Shown here piece after piece: positions 58,326 through 64,000 of a stretch of 64,000 nt of DNA. The stretch comes from Nocardia spumae (GTDB lineage: Bacteria > Actinomycetota > Actinomycetes > Mycobacteriales > Mycobacteriaceae): assembly GCF_020733635.1 (NCBI RefSeq), contig NZ_JAJFZL010000001.1:620001-684000 (forward strand), read 5' to 3'. Position numbers and translations under genes: made by a program. Positions within the stretch are counted from its first letter, which is position 1, and each line of letters opens with the position of its first letter. The notes below the pieces were generated by a model. It was not told where the DNA came from, ran no database searches, and saw only the letters and a program-made list of their open reading frames with translations.

Positions 58326-58754
58326 TCAGCGCGGGCGCCGCACGTAGCTCGTATCGACAGCGACCGGTTCGCCCCGCGCGTCGACGAGCCGCAGCTCCGG
58401 GATCGGGTGACCGGTCTCGTCGACCAGTACGGAGTGACTCTCCTCCGGGGTGAACGCGTGCCGTTCACCCCACTGCCGCATGGCCACCACGACTGCGAAG
58501 AGGTCGCGTCCCGCCGCCGTGAGGACGTAGATCTGCCGCCGGCCGGACTCGGCCGCCCGTCGATCGAGGATTCCCCGTTCGACCAGGCGCCGTAGACGGT
58601 CGGTGAGGATATTGCGCGCGATTCCGGTGCGGTGCTGGAAATCGGTGAACGCGCGCGCGCCGTCCATCGCATCGCGAATGATCAGCAGACTCCACCGATC
58701 CCCGACCAGATCGAGTGTGCGTGCGACCGGACAGGTGGGGTCGGTCCAGGTCAT
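58326..58754 (-). CDS. HxlR-family transcriptional regulator
   Basis: The 142-residue winged-helix protein has the family start CPVARTLDLVGDRWSLLIIRDAM, then FTDFQHRTGIARNILTDRLRRLVERGIL and a wing with RRQIYVLTAAGRDL. HxlR regulators respond to reactive or toxic small molecules. ATG 58754 begins just before the conserved part but lacks a ribosome site. ATG 58805 would add 17 unconserved residues. It is divergent from an MFS exporter gene; the intervening 102 bases contain an inverted repeat that is its likely operator. Confidence 0.88.
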   Translation of the reverse strand: MTWTDPTCPVARTLDLVGDRWSLLIIRDAMDGARAFTDFQHRTGIARNILTDRLRRLVERGILDRRAAESGRRQIYVLTAAGRDLFAVVVAMRQWGERHAFTPEESHSVLVDETGHPIPELRLVDARGEPVAVDTSYVRRPR

Positions 58755-58787
58755 CCCGTCGGTGTGAATCGTCGTCCCTCCTGAAGA

Positions 58788-58840
58788 GTTGCGGATTGAA
58801 ACCATTCTGCCTTACCGTCAGTTCGGTTGCAATCTGCTAC
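58788..58840. promoter_or_regulatory. Imperfect inverted repeat in the HxlR/MFS divergent promoter
   Basis: GTTGCGGATTGAAACC (58788-58803) is the reverse complement, at 13 of 16 positions, of GGTTGCAATCTGCTAC (58825-58840). The two arms flank the centre of the divergent promoter region, as expected for an operator through which HxlR controls the exporter and itself. Confidence 0.45.
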
Positions 58841-58856
58841 TGATTGGAGAGGTGTC

Positions 58857-60077
58857 GTGACTCCGACGTCCGGCCGGACCATGCTGTCGGCCACCATCTG
58901 CGCGGTGGCGGTCGCGACCGTCTACGTGGCCCAACCCGTACTCGCCCAGGTGGGCGAGGATCTGGGGCTCTCGGAGGCGGCTCTCGGATGGATCGTCACG
59001 GCCGGACAGCTGGGATACCTGATCGGTCTGGCCCTGCTCGTTCCGCTGGGGGATATGTTCGATCGGCGCGCGCTCATCGCCGGGCATCTGCTGCTGACCG
59101 CGGTGGGTGTCGTGCTGGCGGCGGTGGCCTCCGAGCTCTGGCTACTGCTGACCGGGCTGGCTTTCGCCGGCCTGTTCGCCGTAGTCGTGCAGACCACGGT
59201 CGCCTACGCCGCCGACCTGTCCCGCGCGGCGGAACGCGGGCGCACACTCGGAATCGTCACCTCCGGTGTCGTCGTCGGCATCCTCGGCGCGCGGGTGGTG
59301 GCGGGAGGAATCGCCGCGGTGTGGGGATGGCGCGGTGTCTATATCGCGCTCGCGGTGCTGCTCATCGTGCTCGCGGGACTGGTCCTGAGGTTGCTGCCGG
59401 CCGAACCGCGTCGAGCCCGGGCCGGCTACGGTGAGGTGCTGATGTCGCTGGGACGCCTGTTCCGCGAGCGCCTCTTCCTCTCGCGTGGTCTGATCGCGCT
59501 TTTTCTGTTCGCCTCCTTCGGGGTGTTGTGGAGCGGTGTGGCGTTGCCGCTCGCGGCGCCGCCGTGGCGGCTGAGTACGGCGCAGATCGGCCTGTTCGGA
59601 ATCGCGGGTCTCGCGGGCGCTCTGGGCGCGGCCCGAGCGGGGCGGTGGGCCGACGCCGGTCGCGCGCGAGCTGTCACGGGAGGTGCGCTCGTATTGCTGG
59701 CCGCGTCGTGGTCGGCGATCGGACAGGCGTCGTGGTCGCTGCTGCTGGTCGTCGCCGGGGTGATAGTCCTCGACTTCGCGGTGCAGGCGGTACACGTCAG
59801 CAATCAGCATCTGCTCACGGCCGCCTACCCGGACCGCACGAGCGGCGTCATCGGCGGCTACATGATGTTCTACTCGCTCGGCTCCGCCCTCGGGGCAACC
59901 ACCACCACAGCGGTCTACTCCGCCGCGGGATGGGTGGGATCCAGCGTTCTCGGCGCTGCCTTCGCCCTGTGCGCGCTCATCGTCTGGGTGATCGGCCGCC
60001 CGGCGGGCACCGGTGTCCGTCCGCGCGGTGGTGTCGTCCGGACGTCCCGGGCGCCGGCTCCCGCGGAGCACGAATGA
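58857..60077 (+). CDS. MFS transporter (drug efflux type)
   Basis: The 406-residue protein has twelve hydrophobic segments. The MFS motif between helices 2 and 3 is PLGDMFDRRALIAGHLLL, with RGVYIALAVLLIVLAGLVL and GYMMFYSLGSALGATTTT later. It belongs to the DHA1-like efflux group (TVYVAQPVLAQVGEDLGLSE start). GTG 58857 has GGAGAGG just upstream. Divergent control by the HxlR gene suggests inducible export of a toxic compound. Confidence 0.9.
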   Translation: MTPTSGRTMLSATICAVAVATVYVAQPVLAQVGEDLGLSEAALGWIVTAGQLGYLIGLALLVPLGDMFDRRALIAGHLLLTAVGVVLAAVASELWLLLTGLAFAGLFAVVVQTTVAYAADLSRAAERGRTLGIVTSGVVVGILGARVVAGGIAAVWGWRGVYIALAVLLIVLAGLVLRLLPAEPRRARAGYGEVLMSLGRLFRERLFLSRGLIALFLFASFGVLWSGVALPLAAPPWRLSTAQIGLFGIAGLAGALGAARAGRWADAGRARAVTGGALVLLAASWSAIGQASWSLLLVVAGVIVLDFAVQAVHVSNQHLLTAAYPDRTSGVIGGYMMFYSLGSALGATTTTAVYSAAGWVGSSVLGAAFALCALIVWVIGRPAGTGVRPRGGVVRTSRAPAPAEHE

Positions 60078-60186
60078 TGGATGACAGGTTCCGTGCGGTC
60101 GCCCTGTTCAGGCGTGGATCGACGCCTCGCGCCGGGGGCGGCCAGTACCCGCGGCACCCAGGACGCGACCCGAAACCGGGCTCGGC

Positions 60187-60972
60187 TCAGTGGGTGTCCG
60201 GTCTGGGGATGTGGACGCCCGCGGCGCGGAGTTCGGATTCGACCAATGCGGTCAACCGTGCCGCGGCCGGTGCTCGCTCCCCGCGCTGGTGGGCGATCAG
60301 CTTGTATCGGGCCGCGCCCTCGGTGCGGGCTTGCAGGCCGGTGACGATCTTCAGATGGGCGGGGTTGGCGAGATAGTGCTCGGCCATGGCGGTGGCCAGT
60401 TCGTCGATGCGAGGGTCGTCCGGGGCCCAGGTCGCGGCTTCGGCGGCTCGCTTGCTCAGGGCGACGAATCGGGGGTCCCGCATGGCGGGCTCGACATGGG
60501 TGAGGTAGTCGTCGAAGCCCTCCGGCACCAGGGCTTTGGCGAGTACCAGTCCCTCTCGGGCGGCGGCTACCTCGTCCGGGGCGAACCCGAGGCCGGGCAT
60601 CTGCTCCAGCAGTGTCACGGCACGGTCGGGCAAGAGCGCCCGGTTACCGTCGGCGAGCCGGTGCAGCGTTTCCCGGCGGGCGTTCAACTCCTCGATCTGT
60701 GCGGCGAGTTGCCGCTCGACATCGGTGAGTGCGGTGGCGAACGACTCGGCGTCGGCGTCGAGCAGTGGCCCGATCTCCGCCAGCGGCACGCCCGCGCCGG
60801 CGAGGGTTCGGACCTGGACCAGTCGCAGTAACTCGGCCGATCCGTACCGCCGGTAGCCGGAGCTGTCACGTTCGGGCTCGGCGACCAGTCCGAGCTTGTG
60901 ATAGTGCCGCACTGTCTTCACCGTCACGCCGATGAAAGCCGCCGCCTGCCCGATCGTCACTCCGCTGTTCAT
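60187..60972 (-). CDS. MerR-family transcriptional regulator
   Basis: The 261-residue protein has the MerR DNA-binding start TIGQAAAFIGVTVKTVRHYHKLGLVAEPERDSSGYRRY. A dimerisation coiled coil follows (VERQLAAQIEELNARRETLHRL), then an effector domain of about 140 residues similar in layout to TipAS-like ligand-binding regions. No metal-binding Cys cluster is seen, so it is probably a drug sensor rather than a metal sensor. It lies 35 bases downstream of a serine hydrolase gene on the same strand. Confidence 0.88.
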   Translation of the reverse strand: MNSGVTIGQAAAFIGVTVKTVRHYHKLGLVAEPERDSSGYRRYGSAELLRLVQVRTLAGAGVPLAEIGPLLDADAESFATALTDVERQLAAQIEELNARRETLHRLADGNRALLPDRAVTLLEQMPGLGFAPDEVAAAREGLVLAKALVPEGFDDYLTHVEPAMRDPRFVALSKRAAEAATWAPDDPRIDELATAMAEHYLANPAHLKIVTGLQARTEGAARYKLIAHQRGERAPAAARLTALVESELRAAGVHIPRPDTH

Positions 60973-61007
60973 CCGCCCAGCCTTCCCGGTACCGGCTCCG
61001 CCGTCGC

Positions 61008-62120
61008 TCAGTCTGCCTGCCCGCCGCAGAACACCTCGGCGACGAGTCGCTGCGTCGCCTGCTGGAACGGCACGGCCAACGACATCGCCGCGTCGTCGAC
61101 ATAATTCAGCGTGGCGGTGAGGGTCGTGCTGCCGTCCGGTGTGCTGAACATCAGCGCGGCGTGACCGGCGGCGCCGCCGTTGTGGGTGATCACGGTGCCA
61201 CCGATTCCGGTGTCCTGCACGAAGACTCCCAGGCCGTAGTCCATACCGGGGATGCCTGTCGGGCGCCCGGCGTACATCTCGGTCAGCAGTTCGGACGGCA
61301 GGAGGGCGCCGCCGACGAGGGCGGAGATGAATGTGGCCAGGTCCTCGCTGGTCGAGATCATGTCACCGCCGCTCGAGATCCAGGAGGGGTTGTGGAGGGT
61401 GACGTCGACGGTCTGCTCTTGTCCGTCATCGGAGTATCGGTAATACGCGTGCGCGTGCGGCGCGGCGATATCGGTCTCAGTCGTCGGGGCGACGGTGCCC
61501 GCCAGTCCGAGGGGACCGACGATCAACCGCTGCAGTTCCTCGGCGAACGAGCGACCGCTGATCTTCTCGATCAGCAACCGGGCGATGACGTAGTTGGTGT
61601 TGGAGTAGCTCCAGCCGGTCCCGGGCTCGAACCGCGACGGCTTGGACACCGCCAGTGTCACCAGCTCCTCCGGCCGGTACGTGGTGAACCGGTTGTCCAC
61701 CCACTCCTTGCCCGCGGTAGTCGCGGGAATCCCCGTCGCGACCGTCCCGTCGGGGTAGTACTCGCCGGTGAAGTTGAACACTCCGCTGGTGTGCTGCAAC
61801 AACATTCGCACCGTGATCCGGGTGTCGAACCCGAATTCGGGCAGGTATTCGGCCACCGGGGCATCGAGCTCGATCTTGCCTTCCGCCACCAGCTGCAGCA
61901 CCAGGGTCGCGACGAAAGTTTTCGTGTTGCTGCCGATCCGGACGTGACCGTCGATCGGCGGCGTCGCGGTACCGCCCAGTTCGGCGACTCCCGCGCTGCC
62001 CGTCCACTCGCCGCGTTCATCGTTCACACGCAACGTGATCCCGGTGATGCCGGATGTGACGATGGCCTCGAGGGCCTGCTGCAGCTCGGGGCGATCCTGG
62101 ATGGTCGGGGTGATGGACAT
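61008..62120 (-). CDS. Serine hydrolase, beta-lactamase class C/DD-peptidase family
   Basis: The 370-residue protein has the SxxK motif SNTK at residues 64-67, YSN at 172-174 and a KTG-equivalent HNGG near 320. It matches the EstB/class C beta-lactamase-like hydrolase fold (MLLQHTSGVFNFTGEYYPD). No signal peptide is visible, so it is probably a cytosolic esterase or amidase rather than a secreted beta-lactamase. ATG 62120 (MSITPT) is chosen. The MerR-type palindrome about 60 bases upstream and the MerR gene downstream suggest an inducible two-gene operon. Confidence 0.88.
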   Translation of the reverse strand: MSITPTIQDRPELQQALEAIVTSGITGITLRVNDERGEWTGSAGVAELGGTATPPIDGHVRIGSNTKTFVATLVLQLVAEGKIELDAPVAEYLPEFGFDTRITVRMLLQHTSGVFNFTGEYYPDGTVATGIPATTAGKEWVDNRFTTYRPEELVTLAVSKPSRFEPGTGWSYSNTNYVIARLLIEKISGRSFAEELQRLIVGPLGLAGTVAPTTETDIAAPHAHAYYRYSDDGQEQTVDVTLHNPSWISSGGDMISTSEDLATFISALVGGALLPSELLTEMYAGRPTGIPGMDYGLGVFVQDTGIGGTVITHNGGAAGHAALMFSTPDGSTTLTATLNYVDDAAMSLAVPFQQATQRLVAEVFCGGQAD

Positions 62121-62179
62121 GGCGTGCGCTCCTCGAATCTCCGGTGTCGGCGTTCGTGCCGATGCGATGAGCGTGCACC

Positions 62180-62194
62180 TTGACCCAAGGTCAA
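62180..62194 (-). promoter_or_regulatory. MerR-type operator upstream of the serine hydrolase gene
   Basis: TTGACCCAAGGTCAA is a 15-base inverted repeat (TTGACC/GGTCAA, 3-base centre). On the minus strand its left half, TTGACC, can be the -35 element. The context ACCTTGACCC resembles the ACCTTGAC half-sites bound by TipA/SoxR-type MerR proteins. It lies 60-74 bases before the hydrolase ATG. Confidence 0.6.
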
Positions 62195-62292
62195 CCTCAA
62201 TAGTGATCTGAGTCACTCGAGGGGGTCGGGTCGGCGGCCCGGTCGATCCGCCGGGGCTTCCAAGGCTGTCGCGTGTCGCTGTGTGAGGCCGC

Positions 62293-62445
62293 TCACCACC
62301 AGCTGATGGCGCCCACGACCGCGAGTAGCGCGCACACGCCCAGGATCGCCGACATCAGGCGCGAGTTCTTCCACATGGTGAAGGCGCCGCCGACCAGGAA
62401 TCCGGCCAGGGCCAGCAGGAAGACGACGAGGATGGAATTGGACAC
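62293..62445 (-). CDS. Small two-helix membrane protein, unknown function
   Basis: The 50-residue protein starts at GTG 62445 (MSNSILVVFLLALAGFLVGG). It has two hydrophobic helices separated by a short basic turn (MWKNSRLM), ending AVVGAISWW. GACAGG lies directly before the start. Short membrane proteins with this two-helix shape are common in actinobacteria and have no assigned role. Confidence 0.65.
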   Translation of the reverse strand: MSNSILVVFLLALAGFLVGGAFTMWKNSRLMSAILGVCALLAVVGAISWW

Positions 62446-62683
62446 CCTGTCATCTTGCCCGGCGGCCCGGCATCGGCACACACCGGCCGGTCTGGGCAGG
62501 TGTGTGACATCCCCCAGTCGCTCCGCGGTGAACGCGGCCTCGGCGCGCTGATAGCTGTTCACCTGCCTATTCGCCAATTAACAAGCACGCAGGCTTGATT
62601 TTTTCTGTACCCGATGTGACCCTGGAACGCGACGCAGCGCAGGCGCTGCGGCAGCCACGTCGCAGGAGGAGGCGCCGCGCAGA
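62446..62683. other. Divergent intergenic region with a hairpin and T-run
   Basis: No gene is supported here. CAAGC-ACGCAG-GCTTG (62582-62597) is followed by a run of six T. This AT-rich patch is unusual for the window. It is not behind any + strand gene, so a promoter or operator for the AtuA-family gene is more likely than a terminator. Confidence 0.35.
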
Positions 62684-64000
62684 TGACCAGTCTGGGCTCC
62701 GATCCGGAAGTCCTCCGGATCGGTAACTGTTCCGGGTTCTACGGCGACCGGTTGAGCGCGATGCGCGAGATGCTCGAAGGCGGGCAGCTCGACGTACTCA
62801 CCGGGGACTATCTCGCCGAACTCACCATGTTGATTCTCGGCCGCGACCGGATGAAGGATCCGGCGCTCGGCTACGCGAAGACGTTCGTCCGCCAGCTGGC
62901 GGACTGCCTCGGCCTGGCACTCGAGCGTGGTGTGCGCGTCGTCGTCAACGCCGGTGGGCTCAATCCGGCCGGGCTGGCACGGCGCGTCGGTGAGGTCGCC
63001 GACGAACTCGGGCTGGACGCGAAGATCGCCTACGTCCACGGGGACGACCTGCTGCCGCGCGCCCGGGAATTGGGGCTGGGCGCTCCGCTGACCGCCAATG
63101 CCTATCTGGGCGCCTGGGGTATCGCCGAGGCGCTGAACGCCGGCGCCGACATCGTCGTCACCGGCCGCGTCACCGACGCCGCGCTGGTCGTCGGCCCCGC
63201 CGCCGCTCACTTCGGCTGGGCCCGAGACGATTACGACGCGCTCGCCGGTGCGGTCGTGGCCGGGCACGTGATCGAATGCGGGACCCAGGCCACCGGCGGC
63301 AATTTCGCCTTCTTCACCGAATTCGAGGATCTGGGCCGCCCCGGATTTCCGATCGCCGAGGTGCGCCGTGACGGCAGCAGTGTCATCACCAAGCACGAGG
63401 GCACCGGCGGTGCGGTGACCGTCGACACCGTCGAAGCGCAGCTCATGTACGAGATCCAGGGTGCGCGCTACGCCGGGCCGGATGTCACCGCGCGGCTGGA
63501 CAGCATCCGGCTCGGTGCCGCCGGACCGGACCGGGTCCTGATCAGCGGGGTCACCGGGGAGGCGCCGCCGCCGCAATTCAAGGTCTCGCTGAACACCCTC
63601 GGCGGTTTCCGCAACGAGATGACCTTCGTGCTGACCGGACTCGATATCGAGGCCAAAGCGCAACTGGCACAGCGGCAGCTGGAGAGCTGGCTGCCCGTGC
63701 GACCGGCCGAACTGGACTGGTCGCTGTCGCGGCTGGACCGTCCCGACGCCGATACCGAGGAGCGGGCCAGCGCACTGCTGCGCTGTGTGGTCCGCGATCC
63801 CGACCCGAACAAGGTCGGTCGCGTATTCTCCGGTGTCGCGGTCGAATTGGCGCTGGCCAGCTACCCCGGCTTCACCTTGACCTCACCGCCCGGCAACGGC
63901 GCCCCCTACGGCGTGTTCACCGCGGGCTATGTCGACGCGGGCGAGGTCGCGCACACCGCGGTGCTGCCCGACGGGTCCGAGGTGGCGATCGCGCCCGCCG
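62684..64000 (+). CDS. AtuA-family (acyclic terpene utilisation, DUF1446) protein, 3' end cut by window
   Basis: The frame from ATG 62684 is open for 439 codons to the window edge. An AGGAGGAGG site lies about 10 bases upstream. The sequence follows the AtuA family: RIGNCSGFYGDRLSAMREML, GGQLDVLTGDYLAELTMLIL, VVVNAGGLNPAGLARRV, GADIVVTGRVTDAALVVGP, GHVIECGTQATGGNFAFF and THEGTGG-like KHEGTGGAVTVDTVEAQLMYE. AtuA is needed for degradation of citronellol/geraniol-type acyclic terpenes in Pseudomonas, but its reaction is not defined. Usual partners (acyl-CoA carboxylase subunits) would lie beyond the window. Confidence 0.88.

Noticed and set aside
62582..62604. Intrinsic terminator (small stem plus six T)
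   Set aside because: The stem is only 5 bp and no + strand gene ends upstream, so a terminator function is not supported. It is kept only as a feature of the AtuA promoter region.
62578..63663. 361-codon minus-strand frame at the window end
   Set aside because: The + strand here encodes the AtuA-family protein with a strong ribosome site and conserved motifs; the minus frame is its shadow.

Overview
The window is a very GC-rich chromosome segment with dense genes, frequent GTG starts and many 1-8 base overlaps. The gene order matches mycolic-acid actinobacteria. Blocks run in the same order as Mycobacterium tuberculosis Rv0357-Rv0365 (purA, Rv0358, M50 protease, DUF3151, Rv0361-like, fba, DedA, GH76), Rv0390-Rv0391 (rhodanese, metZ) and Rv0407-Rv0417 (fgd1, pta, ackA, pknG, glnH, glnX, mutT3, thiE, thiO, thiS, thiG). 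A fused HadA/HadB dehydratase, an F420-dependent gene set and an AckA-Pta pathway fit Nocardia or a close relative. The genus is an inference. No rRNA, tRNA, CRISPR array, prophage or insertion sequence was recognised.

Layout. 1-5.2 kb: end of a TrmH-type RNA methyltransferase, a UvrA-like ABC ATPase divergent from a WYL regulator, and a GH76 protein. 5.2-11.9 kb: two DedA membrane proteins, class II aldolase (fba) with a strong terminator hairpin, an EmbR-like BTAD/FHA regulator, a secreted DUF4185 protein and a fused HadA/HadB dehydratase. 12.1-19.3 kb: Rv0361-like membrane protein, DUF3151, FUSC transporter, M50 peptidase, Rv0358-like protein and purA. 19.4-29.0 kb: accessory genes, including a MocR regulator, Ogt, a pair of related exported proteins, a DDN-type reductase, a large LuxR (LAL) regulator and an alpha-methylacyl-CoA racemase. 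29.1-36.1 kb: amidohydrolase, fprA behind an iron-box-like operator, the SAM-IV riboswitch with rhodanese and metZ, a DJ-1/MarR pair with a double palindromic operator, and a HAD phosphatase. 36.3-46.5 kb: fgd1, pta and ackA, with a block of accessory genes between fgd1 and pta (unknown glycine-zipper protein, Ser/Thr kinase with a beta-propeller sensor, DDN reductase, LLM oxidoreductase). 46.5-55.0 kb: the GlnX-GlnH-PknG signalling operon, mutT3 and the thiamine genes. 55.1-64 kb: an ABC exporter, class III cyclase, HxlR/MFS pair, MerR/serine hydrolase pair, a small membrane protein and the start of an AtuA-family gene.

Themes. (i) F420 redox: Fgd makes F420H2, and two DDN-type enzymes and one LLM enzyme could use it. 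(ii) Nutrient sensing: GlnX/GlnH/PknG next to acetate overflow enzymes. (iii) Cis-regulation is unusually readable: SAM-IV riboswitch, an IdeR/DtxR-like box at fprA, a double palindrome at the DJ-1/MarR operon, and MerR- and HxlR-type repeats. The least explained items are the duplicated AckA start with a 24-codon overlapping ORF between pta and ackA, the tandem exported pair at 22-23.5 kb, the glycine-zipper protein whose start codon lies in a hairpin, and the palindrome-rich gap at 15.9-16.2 kb.
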